Shown here one piece after another: positions 36,635-44,529 of a DNA stretch of 64,000 bases; positions within the stretch are counted from its first letter, which is position 1; each line of letters begins with the position of its first letter. The stretch is from Parahaliea mediterranea (GTDB lineage Bacteria; Pseudomonadota; Gammaproteobacteria; Pseudomonadales; Halieaceae), in contig NZ_QEWO01000001.1 in the NCBI RefSeq assembly GCF_003402235.1, positions 806,001 to 870,000 of the forward strand. Direction: 5' to 3'. Under the pieces are notes generated by a model that had not been told where the DNA came from, did not search any database, and saw only the letters and a program-made list of their open reading frames with translations. A program made the translations under genes and the position numbers.

Positions 36635-38403
36635 TGACCGCCGCCCAGGCCAGCACCGACGCCCCCCACCTCCAGGCGCGCCTGCAGCTGGAGGTGGGGC
36701 AGGCCAGCAGCGCCGGCGCCAAGGCCCTCAACGAAGACGCCATTGGCATCCGCATACCCGACGCTGCGCTGCTGGCCACCAAGGGGGCGGCGGCGATTAT
36801 CGCCGATGGCGTCAGCGCCGCCGAAGCGGGCCGGGAGGCCAGCCAGAGCTGCGTTACCGGCTTTCTGTCGGACTACTTCTCGACCCCCGAATCCTGGACG
36901 GTGCGCCATTCGGTGCAGCAGGTTCTGACCGCCCTCAACCGCTGGCTGTACCGTAGCGGCGCCCACTTGCCCGACAGCAGCAAGGGCTTCATCACCACCC
37001 TGAGCGCGCTGGTGCTCAAGAGCCAGCACGCCCACCTGTTTCACGCCGGCGACAGCCGTATTTACCTGCTGCGCGGCGGCAATCTGGAGCAGCTCACCAC
37101 CGACCACGCCGTACCGGTGGGCAATGGCCAGAGCTACCTGTCCCGGGCCCTGGGGCTGGACGTGCGCCTGGAGGTGGATTACCAGTGCCTGGCGCTGGAA
37201 GAAGGCGATATGTTCCTGCTCACCACCGACGGCGTGCACGACGTGCTCAGCCTGGAGCAGCTGCGCGCCACCATCGCCAACCCAACACACTCGCTGGCGC
37301 AGCGCTGCCAGCAACTTAACAGCGCTGCCCTGGCCGCCGGCAGCCAGGACAACTTAAGTTGCCAGTTGCTCTGCGTGAGCGCCCTGCCCCGGCCGGACAT
37401 CGACGACGTGGTGGGGCGCCTGACACAGCTGCGCTTTCCGCCCTTTCTGCAACCCGGCGCGGTTGTGGATGGCCTTTGCATCGAGCGCGAGCTGTACGCC
37501 AGCAATCGCAGCCAGGTGTATCTGGTGCGCGCCGTGGATTCAGGCCAGCTGTACTGCATGAAAACCCCGTCGGTCAATTTCGAGGACGACGCCGCCTACA
37601 TCGAGCGCTTTGTGATGGAAAGCTGGATTGGTTCGCGCATCCACAGCCCCTATGTGGTGCGCGTGCTGGAGCCTCCGCAGCCGCGCTCCTGCCTGTACTA
37701 CCTGACCGAGTACGTCGATGGCATCTCGCTGGCGCGCTGGATGCGCGAGCACCCGCGCCCGGCGGTGGAGGATGTGGTGTACCTTGCCGGGCAGGTGGCT
37801 AAGGGCCTGCGGGCCCTGCACCGCCGGGAAACCCTGCACCAGGACCTGAAGCCCGACAACATCCTGATCGACGCCCAGGGCCAGGTGAAACTGATCGACT
37901 TTGGGTCCTGCTCGGTTGCCGGCATTAACGAGATAGCCAGCCCCCTGCAGCGCGATACGGTGCTGGGCACCGCCACCTACGCCGCACCCGAATGCCGCCT
38001 GGGCGGCGCGGTGGACGCTCGTGCCGATTTGTTCTCGCTGGCGGTGGTCTGCTTCGAGATGTTCACCGGCACCCTGCCCTTTCAGGGCAAGCTGGAACAG
38101 TGCAATAGCCCGCGCGAGTTTCTTGGTACCAGCTACACGCCGAGTTACCAGATCAACCCACTGGTGCCCCAGTGGATTGACGGCGCCCTGCGCAAGGCCC
38201 TGCGCTTTCACCCCGAGCGCAGGCACGGCGATGTGGCGGAGTTCGCCTACGAGTTGTTACACCCCAACCCGGGTTACCTGGCCTTTCACCAGCGCCCCCT
38301 GATCGAGCGCAACCCGGTGCGCACCTGGCAGGTTATTGCCATCGCCCTCGCCCTGCTGGAGCTGCTTACCCTGACGCTGTTACTGAGCCGGGGCGGCGAC
38401 TGA
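36634..38403 (+). CDS. Fused PP2C-type phosphatase / Ser-Thr protein kinase, tail-anchored
   Basis: A 589-aa fusion. Residues about 20-250 are a PP2C-like domain (AIIADGVSAAEAGREAS, LFHAGDSRIYLLR, LLTTDGVHD). Residues about 280-545 are a Hanks-type kinase with catalytic loop HQDLKPDNIL (Gln replaces the usual Arg of HRD), Mg-binding DFG in LIDFGSCS, and an APE motif. The last 25 residues form one transmembrane helix, so the enzyme faces the cytoplasm. Coupled to nasA by a 1-nt overlap. The same neighbour pair occurs in Pseudomonas nas clusters, where its target is not established. Confidence 0.87.
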   Translation: MTAAQASTDAPHLQARLQLEVGQASSAGAKALNEDAIGIRIPDAALLATKGAAAIIADGVSAAEAGREASQSCVTGFLSDYFSTPESWTVRHSVQQVLTALNRWLYRSGAHLPDSSKGFITTLSALVLKSQHAHLFHAGDSRIYLLRGGNLEQLTTDHAVPVGNGQSYLSRALGLDVRLEVDYQCLALEEGDMFLLTTDGVHDVLSLEQLRATIANPTHSLAQRCQQLNSAALAAGSQDNLSCQLLCVSALPRPDIDDVVGRLTQLRFPPFLQPGAVVDGLCIERELYASNRSQVYLVRAVDSGQLYCMKTPSVNFEDDAAYIERFVMESWIGSRIHSPYVVRVLEPPQPRSCLYYLTEYVDGISLARWMREHPRPAVEDVVYLAGQVAKGLRALHRRETLHQDLKPDNILIDAQGQVKLIDFGSCSVAGINEIASPLQRDTVLGTATYAAPECRLGGAVDARADLFSLAVVCFEMFTGTLPFQGKLEQCNSPREFLGTSYTPSYQINPLVPQWIDGALRKALRFHPERRHGDVAEFAYELLHPNPGYLAFHQRPLIERNPVRTWQVIAIALALLELLTLTLLLSRGGD

Positions 38404-38452
38404 CCAACGCGCTGTTTGCGCTGGCCTGCTGGCTGGGCGCAATGCGCCCGGG

Positions 38453-39655
38453 CTAAACAGCGCCGCCGGCGGGCGCCAGGCGCTGGTCTGCCCCCAGCAG
38501 GATGCCGGGGCTCAGCTCCCAGCTGGCATCGTGGGCATTCACCGGGCGGTAATCGGTGGCCGGCGCCGGCAGCGACAGGTGCCGGGCCGCTTCGCGATAC
38601 AGGTCGGTGCGGTAGGTCTGCTGCACCAGCGACTTGCAGCGCTCGGCGGGCAGGGTTTTGCCGAGCAGCGCGCTGGTCTGACTCGCCAACCATTCACCGT
38701 CGGAGCGCCACGGGAAGCCGGCCTGATAGCGGCCAAACACGTGAAAGTCCGGCATGGGCAACGGCGGCTGGCCGCGGCTGGTCACCAGTTCCCCGGCCAG
38801 GGCCGGACGCAAAAACTCAACCGGCAGGTTCAGGTATTGCGGCTGTGCCAGCACGTCGGCGGCCTGCAGGCGATGGCTTGGGTCCGACAGCCAGCGACAG
38901 GCCTCCATCAGCGCCAGGCGCAGGCGCAGGTGGGTGGCGGTGTGCTGGCGGTGCCAGTGTTCGGTGACCGCCAGCACCTTTTCCAGGCTGTTGTTCCAGA
39001 GCTGGTAGCCGGTGGCGGGAATGACCCCGATGCCCTGGTGCACCGCCATGCTGTTCCACGGCTCGCCCACGCAGTAACCATCGATAATGCCGCGGGCGAG
39101 GCTGTCCACCATCTGCTCCGGCGGCAGCACGATAATGCGCACATCCCGCTCCGGGTCGATGCCGCCACACTGCAGCCACAGGCGCAGCAAGAATATATGG
39201 CAAGAGAAGGAGTGCGCCGCGGCAAAGGTGAGTTCCGGGGGCTGCCGGGCACTGCGATAGTAGTCTCCCAGCGCCCGCGCTGTGCTGCGGGCGCCCTCGG
39301 CGACTCGCCCGCCATGGCGCTCAAGTTCCGACGACAGCTCGCGGCTCACAGTAATGGCGTTACCGTTCAGGCTAAGGGCCAGGCCCGACATCACCTCCGC
39401 CCGCATGCCGCCCACGCCCATGGCGGTGGCCAGCGGCAGCGGCGAGAGCATCTGCGCGGCGTCCAGCTCGCCAATCACCAGCTTGTCGCGAAGGTTGGCC
39501 CAGGAAATTTCCCGTTCCAACTGGACTGCAAGGCCGTAGCGCTCGTACAGGCCCAGCTCCTGCGCCATGACCAGGGGGGCGCTGTCGTTCAGGCGCAGGT
39601 AACCCAGGCGCAGGTCGCGCTTTTCCGCCACGGGCAGGCGCAGTGCATCAGTCAT
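38453..39655 (-). CDS. nasS: Nitrate/nitrite sensor, NrtA/CmpA-like
   Basis: A 400-aa solute-binding-like protein without a signal peptide, related to NrtA/CmpA: LRLGYLRLNDSAPLVMAQELGLYERYGL and VIGELDAAQMLSPLPLATAMGVG, later YCVGEPWNSMA. Known NasS proteins are cytoplasmic, bind nitrate, and hold the antiterminator NasT inactive until nitrate appears. It starts 3 bp after nasT, in the same transcript. Confidence 0.93.
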   Translation of the reverse strand: MTDALRLPVAEKRDLRLGYLRLNDSAPLVMAQELGLYERYGLAVQLEREISWANLRDKLVIGELDAAQMLSPLPLATAMGVGGMRAEVMSGLALSLNGNAITVSRELSSELERHGGRVAEGARSTARALGDYYRSARQPPELTFAAAHSFSCHIFLLRLWLQCGGIDPERDVRIIVLPPEQMVDSLARGIIDGYCVGEPWNSMAVHQGIGVIPATGYQLWNNSLEKVLAVTEHWHRQHTATHLRLRLALMEACRWLSDPSHRLQAADVLAQPQYLNLPVEFLRPALAGELVTSRGQPPLPMPDFHVFGRYQAGFPWRSDGEWLASQTSALLGKTLPAERCKSLVQQTYRTDLYREAARHLSLPAPATDYRPVNAHDASWELSPGILLGADQRLAPAGGAV

Positions 39656-39658
39656 CGG

Positions 39659-40261
39659 CTATTTTCGCTCCGGTCGGGATTTTTCCAGTACGGCAATTAC
39701 ATTACGCGCCACCTCACCCAGGGTCTGGTTCTGGTCCATAGCCAGCTTGCGCAGGGTGCGAAAGGCCTCCTCCTCATCCACACCATGAATGGCGCTGATC
39801 AGGCCCTTGGCCTTCTCCACCCGCTTGCGATCGGCCAGCTGGGCCCGGGTGCGGTCCAGTTCCTGGCGCAGGTCGTTGAAGGCGGAAAACTGGGCCATGG
39901 CCACATCGATCACCGCCTTGACCCGCTCCGGCTGGATGTCCTCCGCCTGATAGGCGGTCACCCCGGCGCGAATGGCATCGCCGATAAAGCCGGAATCACC
40001 ACTGCCCGAGAACATCACCACCGGGCGCGGGTTGTGGCTGGAGGCGATGGACAGGCTCTCCAGCACGTCGCGGTCCGGCGAGTCCAGGGCGATCACCACC
40101 ACGTCGGGCTCCTGCTGCGCCATCTGATACAGCAACCCGGACGCGGTGGGAATGACGGAGATAATCTCCAGCCCCGGCAGCGCAAGGCCCCGGGCCACGG
40201 CATTGGCGCGCTCGGCATTGTCATCCACCAGAATGACCCGCAGCGCGGCGGTAGAAGGCAT
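39659..40261 (-). CDS. nasT: Antiterminator NasT (receiver + ANTAR domain)
   Basis: A 200-aa protein from ATG 40261; GTG codons up to 40282 are possible but lack a ribosome site. Residues about 6-125 are a degenerate receiver domain (LRVILVDDNAERANAVARGL). Residues about 130-195 are an ANTAR RNA-binding domain (KRVEKAKGLISAIHGVDEEE, then EAFRTLRKLAMD). NasT binds a hexaloop hairpin in target leaders and prevents termination. Encoded downstream of the porin and upstream of nasS. Three matching hairpins exist in this window. Confidence 0.92.
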   Translation of the reverse strand: MPSTAALRVILVDDNAERANAVARGLALPGLEIISVIPTASGLLYQMAQQEPDVVVIALDSPDRDVLESLSIASSHNPRPVVMFSGSGDSGFIGDAIRAGVTAYQAEDIQPERVKAVIDVAMAQFSAFNDLRQELDRTRAQLADRKRVEKAKGLISAIHGVDEEEAFRTLRKLAMDQNQTLGEVARNVIAVLEKSRPERK

Positions 40262-40327
40262 CTGTTGCGTTGTGTTCACCACGAATGCACACAGCCACCG
40301 GCCCGCGGTAGCTGTACGTCCTTGTCG

Positions 40328-41611
40328 TCAGATATTGAAATTCACCATCAGCCACGCCTTTTCGGTGTCGGCGTAGCGGGCGCTTGCGTCGCTGGAGAAA
40401 TTTGCATACTTCAGCTGCAAACTCAACGCGGTATTGATCGGCCAGGTGGCGACCAGATCCAGCTCGGAGCCAAAATCCGCACTGCTGTCCTCGGCCTTGA
40501 AGTCATGCCAGGTGCCGGCGAGCTTGACCGGGCCCAGGGCGCCGCTGAGGGTGAGGTAGAGGTCTTCGATGCCATCCCCCGGTGTGGTGAGGAACAGATC
40601 GGCAAAGCCCTGGAATTTGTGCAGGGTGGCCAGCGGTGTGGCAAAACCCACCCCGTCCCCGGCGCCCAATACCTCGTAGCCCACCAGGGCGTTCACCGGC
40701 CCAAGGGCCATGCCGCCTTCCAGCAGGTAGTAGTCGGCGCTGTAATCGCGCTGGCTGTCGCCGGCGTCGCTCTGGCGGGCATAGGCCGCCCGCGCGGCAA
40801 CCGGGCCGAGTTTGCCGCTGTACTCTATACCCCAGGTGTCGGCGCCGTTATTGCGGGTCAGGTTGTCGCCGTAGGCGGACTGCGGGTCGATGTCCAGCAG
40901 GTAGCCAAAGGCCGCCACGGTATGACCGTCCCAGGGGCTGGCCTTGAGTCGCAGGAAGTGATTTTTGCCGTGCCAGTCGGCCGGCTGCGCGCCATCATCG
41001 GGGCCGAAGATACGATTGACGTTGTACACGTAGGCATAGTCCAGTTCCACGGCCTGGGCCTGGGCCTGCCACTGCAGGCGAAAACCGTCATAGGTCTGCT
41101 CGTTCTGGCGCCAGGCCACACCGCCAATAAAGCGCTCGTTGCCATGCAGGATGCGCTGGCGCCCATAGGTGCCAGAGGCATCCCCGGCGCTGTAACGGGC
41201 CCATACCTGGTTGATATCAGTGCCCTCCGGGTCTGCCACCACCGGGAACTGGGTTTCACCGTTTTCTGTGGAGTTGTAATCCTCGGCGCCGATGGCGGTG
41301 ACATTGTCCACTTCCGCCATCAGGCTGAGGCCTTTCCAGGCAGCGGTGGTAAAGCCGATACGGGTGCGCAGGGTTGAGGCGTCGGCATTGTGGTCAAAGC
41401 CGTCCTGATCCACATGCTCAAAGCGGTAGCGCAGGTCCAACTCGACATCACCCTTGGTCAGCATTTCGTCGATGGAGGCGGCGCCGCTATCGACATGACT
41501 ATCGACATAGCTATCGGCACCCCCTTCGGCCCGGGCACCCGCGGCAAGCAAGGCCACCATGCCCAGCAGCACCCCACTCCGCCAAACGCCAAACCGCCCC
41601 TGCTTGCCCAT
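40328..41611 (-). CDS. Outer-membrane beta-barrel porin (alginate-export-like family) of the nas cluster
   Basis: A 427-aa protein with a signal peptide (cleaved after GARA, about residue 28). It has repeated amphipathic strands (VELDLRYRFEHVDQDGFDHN, FTTAAWKGLSLMAEVDN) and a C-terminal aromatic-ended strand (WLMVNFNI), typical of an alginate-export-type outer membrane barrel. Start ATG 41611 has AGGAG. Its leader carries a sigma-54 promoter candidate, an AACG-loop hairpin and a strong terminator, so its expression looks tied to nitrate through NasT. A nitrate or nitrite outer-membrane channel is inferred. Confidence 0.8.
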   Translation of the reverse strand: MGKQGRFGVWRSGVLLGMVALLAAGARAEGGADSYVDSHVDSGAASIDEMLTKGDVELDLRYRFEHVDQDGFDHNADASTLRTRIGFTTAAWKGLSLMAEVDNVTAIGAEDYNSTENGETQFPVVADPEGTDINQVWARYSAGDASGTYGRQRILHGNERFIGGVAWRQNEQTYDGFRLQWQAQAQAVELDYAYVYNVNRIFGPDDGAQPADWHGKNHFLRLKASPWDGHTVAAFGYLLDIDPQSAYGDNLTRNNGADTWGIEYSGKLGPVAARAAYARQSDAGDSQRDYSADYYLLEGGMALGPVNALVGYEVLGAGDGVGFATPLATLHKFQGFADLFLTTPGDGIEDLYLTLSGALGPVKLAGTWHDFKAEDSSADFGSELDLVATWPINTALSLQLKYANFSSDASARYADTEKAWLMVNFNI

Positions 41612-41670
41612 TCTGTTCTCCTATCCAACTGCATGCGTATCAAACTGTGAGGCCTTCAAACATGCCTGCC

Positions 41671-41718
41671 AAAAAAAACCTGCACGCCAGCGCGTTTTTC
41701 AACGCGATGAGGTGCAGG
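41671..41718 (-). terminator. Leader terminator (attenuator) of the porin-nasT-nasS unit
   Basis: Minus-strand RNA folds as CCTGCAC (outer arm), CTCAT, CGCGTT-GAAA-AACGCG (inner stem), CTGGC, GTGCAGG, then eight Us (41678-41671). It lies in the 5' leader, about 60 nt before the porin ATG, so it can stop transcription before the gene. Its first two bases are shared with the 3' arm of the AACGAA hairpin. Confidence 0.9.
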
Positions 41719-41728
41719 CTTCGTTGCC
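41717..41728 (-). promoter_or_regulatory. ANTAR-target-like hairpin in the porin leader
   Basis: RNA GGC-AACGAA-GCC: a 3-bp G/C stem with an A1/G4 hexaloop, about 25-36 nt after the predicted start. The 3' arm overlaps the terminator's outer arm by two bases, as expected for a competing antiterminator. The stem alone is short; the overlap and context carry the call. Confidence 0.55.
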
Positions 41729-41762
41729 GAAAATTGTAGACCTGGTGGTACTCCCTGACCAA

Positions 41763-41778
41763 TGCAATCAACGGGCCA
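41763..41778 (-). promoter_or_regulatory. Sigma-54 promoter candidate of the porin-nasT-nasS unit
   Basis: Minus strand TGGCCCGTTGATTGCA: perfect TTGCA -12 and TGGC with one change (A to C) in the -24 half, correct spacing. Predicted start near 41752. NtrC-like half-sites (TGCACT at 41842, GGTGCA at 41866) lie upstream. Confidence 0.7.
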
Positions 41779-41898
41779 ACTTTTGAAAAGACCGGTATTC
41801 ACCGGCAACGAGCCCATATCTCCTCTCGACAAGCGCAAACCTGCACTCCAAACGGGCCTCAGGCTGGTGCAGGGCCGCACCGAAACGGGGAGCGCCGG

Positions 41899-42348
41899 TC
41901 AACGCAGGATGTTGCGCCGGCTGAGGTTGCCCGCATAGATAAGCAGAAACAGACCAACGACAAAAATCGCGCCCGAAAACCACAGGGCAAAGGGATCATT
42001 CATCACCTCCAGGCCGTTGGACAGCACGTAACTGTGTACGGTGGTCAATACCATGCCAACCAGCGATACCAAAAATACTGCCACCGCCAGGCGCTTACGC
42101 AGCAACAGCAGAATCGAGCCGAGCACGGCTCCCCACACCGCAATGCCCCAGCAGATGAGTACCCACAGGGGCAGGCCGTAAAAGTAGTCCAGTTGCTCCG
42201 GGGTGAAGGCGCTCATGTACTCGGCATTGCGGGTCTGGGTCATGGTGAAGTCAAAGGCCCCTGCCGCGTTCCACAGCAGCGACACCACACCCACTACCCA
42301 AAGATGCCAGGGTGCTGCACTGGCGCGCGAATCAGTCAGGATCGACAT
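41899..42348 (-). CDS. Small four-helix membrane protein, function unknown
   Basis: A 149-aa protein with four predicted transmembrane helices (about 13-33, 60-82, 86-105, 118-140) joined by short loops. The first loop holds FTMTQTRNAEYMSAFTPEQL. ATG 42348 with GAGGA upstream is a strong start. Small proteins of this shape are often annotated only as membrane proteins; I recognise no family role. It is upstream of the nas porin promoter on the same strand but separated by 287 bp. Confidence 0.7.
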   Translation of the reverse strand: MSILTDSRASAAPWHLWVVGVVSLLWNAAGAFDFTMTQTRNAEYMSAFTPEQLDYFYGLPLWVLICWGIAVWGAVLGSILLLLRKRLAVAVFLVSLVGMVLTTVHSYVLSNGLEVMNDPFALWFSGAIFVVGLFLLIYAGNLSRRNILR

Positions 42349-42485
42349 GGCCTGTCCTCTTGTCGTTACTCAGTGTTGTTGTGCCCGGGATATTGTCCAC
42401 CAGCGTGGATGGCACCCGCCAGCCCCCTCGTCGGCAACAGCGCAGCGAGGGCCGGCCGTCGCCCTACACAGCTTAGCAAACGGGG

Positions 42486-43097
42486 CTAGGGTTGCAGGCA
42501 GGCGCTGATATGATCCTGGCTGAAGCCCCGGTACTGCAGAAAGCGCTGGCGGCGGCTTTTTTCCTTGAGGTCAGCCGCCGCTGCGGCGCCGAACTTCTTC
42601 TCGCAAACCGCACGGGCCTGCTCGAACCAGTCCACATCCAGAGCCTCCAGCGCCAGGTTTGCCTGTGCATCGGGAATACCCTTCTGGCGCATTTCCTGGC
42701 GCAGGCGCAGGGGGCCGTAGCCGCGCAGCATGCGCTGGCGGGCAAAGCTCTCGGCGTAGCGGGCATCGCTTTGCAGGTTTTCCGCCTGCAGGCGCTCCAG
42801 TTCCTGCTCGACCTTCTGCCCGACCTTCTGCCCGACCTTCTGCTCGACCTTCTGCTCCAGATCGGGCCCCAGCGCAGCCGAGCCGAAGCGCCGGGACAAC
42901 TTCTGCTGCAACTCCTTGCGGGAGTGCTCCCGCCGGGCCAGCAGATCCATGGCCGCGCGGCGGATGGCGGCGGGGTCGACGCCGTCACTGTGCTGCATCA
43001 CGGTATCTGCCGCCTCGGGAGACTGTTCGGCCGGTGCTCCAGTGAGTTCGTCGGCCGGCTCTTCAGCCGCTTCTTCCATCGAGGCTTCAGCGTGCAT
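42486..43097 (-). CDS. recX: Regulatory protein RecX
   Basis: A 203-aa RecA modulator with three RecX helical repeats (AAMDLLARREHSRKELQQKL, ARYAESFARQRMLRGYGPLR, RRQRFLQYRGFSQDHI). RecX binds RecA filaments and limits strand exchange. An acidic N-terminal extension of about 40 residues and a 12-bp tandem repeat (QKVE/QKVG units) make it longer than the usual 150-160 aa. It lies 202 bp downstream of recA, separated by a strong terminator, so it should be expressed at a fraction of the recA level. Confidence 0.93.
   Translation of the reverse strand: MHAEASMEEAAEEPADELTGAPAEQSPEAADTVMQHSDGVDPAAIRRAAMDLLARREHSRKELQQKLSRRFGSAALGPDLEQKVEQKVGQKVGQKVEQELERLQAENLQSDARYAESFARQRMLRGYGPLRLRQEMRQKGIPDAQANLALEALDVDWFEQARAVCEKKFGAAAAADLKEKSRRQRFLQYRGFSQDHISACLQP
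42804..42851. repeat. 12-bp in-frame tandem repeat (4 units) in recX
   Basis: CTGCTCGACCTT, two copies of CTGCCCGACCTT, then CTGCTCGACCTT. Minus-strand translation gives QKVE/QKVG units that lengthen the linker between the first two RecX repeats. Confidence 0.9.
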
Positions 43098-43161
43098 GGG
43101 GGCATTTACCGGCGTGAGATTGCAGGCACAAGGTGGCGCCGCATGGCAGGTTACGGGGGCT

Positions 43162-43206
43162 AAAAAAGGCGCCGGGAGCGAGAGTGGGTTCAGTGGACCC
43201 GGCGCC
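43162..43206 (-). terminator. Intrinsic terminator between recA and recX
   Basis: Minus strand GGCGCCGGG (43206-43198), a 21-nt partly structured loop, CCCGGCGCC (43176-43168), then six Ts. The perfect 9-bp stem implies that recX is transcribed only by read-through or its own promoter. Confidence 0.85.
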
Positions 43207-43299
43207 GAGGGGGGAAAACAGTAGATTCACGTTGAAACTCGACAGGCAACCAGAGCCGCCTTGTGCCCGCCGCCCCGAAGGTAAGCGGGCAGGATTGCC

Positions 43300-44340
43300 T
43301 TATTCCGCTGTGGATTCTTCGGCGTCTGCCTCTGCGGCCTTGGCCGGGGCTGCCGAGGTCATGGTCTGGCTACGGATGGCGGTCTCGATCTCGTTGGCCA
43401 CCGCCGGGTTGTCCTCTAGGAATTTGGCGGCATTGGCCTTGCCCTGGCCAATTTTGTCGCCCTTGTAGGCGTACCAGGCGCCGGACTTGTCCACCAGGTT
43501 GAGTTTGACGCCCCAGTCGATGACTTCGCCCATGTGGTAAATGCCCTTGCCGTACATGATCTGGAATTCGGCCTGCTTGAAGGGGGGCGATACTTTGTTT
43601 TTCACCACCTTGACCCGGGTTTCGTTGCCCACGACCTCGTCGCCGTCCTTGACTGCGCCGATGCGGCGAATGTCCAGGCGCACAGAGGAATAGAACTTGA
43701 GAGCGTTACCGCCGGTGGTGGTTTCGGGGTTGCCGAACATGACGCCGATTTTCATGCGGATCTGGTTAATGAAGATCACCAGGCAGTTGGTCTGCTTGAT
43801 GGTGGCGGTAAGCTTGCGCATGGCCTGGCTCAGCAGGCGGGCCTGCAGGCCAACGTGGGAATCCCCCATCTCGCCCTCGATCTCGGCCTTGGGCGTCAGG
43901 GCGGCCACGGAGTCCACCACCAGCACATCCACCGCGCCGGAACGCACCAGCATCTCCGCCACTTCCAGGGCCTGTTCGCCAGTGTCCGGCTGGGACAGGA
44001 TGAGGTCATCCACCTGCACGCCCAGCTTTTCGGCATAGATCGGGTCCAGGGCGTGCTCAGCGTCGATAAAGGCGGCGGTGCCGCCGGCCTTCTGGGCCTC
44101 GGCGATCACCTGCAGGGTAAGGGTGGTTTTACCGGAGGATTCCGGGCCATAAATCTCGCAGATACGGCCCTTGGGCAGGCCACCGATACCCAGGGCAATG
44201 TCCAGGCCCAGGGAGCCAGTGGAGATGGCGGGAATGGCGACGCGCTCGTTGTCGCCCATGCGCATTACCGTGCCCTTGCCGAACTGGCGTTCGATCTGGG
44301 ACAGGGCGGCGTCCAGTGCTTTCTGTTTGTTGGCGTCCAT
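43300..44340 (-). CDS. recA: Recombinase RecA
   Basis: A 346-aa protein of normal RecA length. Walker A is [10 protein letters not shown] (in [16 protein letters not shown]); the motifs [40 protein letters not shown] and [22 protein letters not shown] are all present. It makes the ATP-dependent DNA strand-exchange filament and activates LexA self-cleavage. ATG 44340 has CGGAGG; the frame is open to 44418, but that part is leader. An SOS box lies upstream. Confidence 0.98.
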   Translation of the reverse strand: MDANKQKALDAALSQIERQFGKGTVMRMGDNERVAIPAISTGSLGLDIALGIGGLPKGRICEIYGPESSGKTTLTLQVIAEAQKAGGTAAFIDAEHALDPIYAEKLGVQVDDLILSQPDTGEQALEVAEMLVRSGAVDVLVVDSVAALTPKAEIEGEMGDSHVGLQARLLSQAMRKLTATIKQTNCLVIFINQIRMKIGVMFGNPETTTGGNALKFYSSVRLDIRRIGAVKDGDEVVGNETRVKVVKNKVSPPFKQAEFQIMYGKGIYHMGEVIDWGVKLNLVDKSGAWYAYKGDKIGQGKANAAKFLEDNPAVANEIETAIRSQTMTSAAPAKAAEADAEESTAE

Positions 44341-44367
44341 GTTGTGCCTCCGGGTGCTCACTAAGTC

Positions 44368-44397
44368 ATACAGTAAAACTACTGTATATATACTCAG
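44368..44397 (-). promoter_or_regulatory. LexA (SOS) box and inverted repeat in the recA promoter
   Basis: CTGTATATATACTCAG (44382-44397) fits the gammaproteobacterial LexA consensus CTG-N10-CAG. It overlaps a perfect 8-bp inverted repeat ATACAGTA-N4-TACTGTAT (44368-44387). A separate inverted repeat, TGAAATTG-N7-CAATTTCA, lies at 44408-44430. The three together would give tight LexA repression and possibly a leader hairpin. Confidence 0.85.
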
Positions 44398-44529
44398 TGG
44401 TCGCTCCTGAAATTGCAAGCACCAATTTCAACGAATAGCACCCGGCCGGAAATACCTGTGCGTCTGGGCGACAGGTGGCTGGACCGCAAGGCAGTGCGCA
44501 CCTCCCTGCAGCCCGGCCAACTGTCAACG

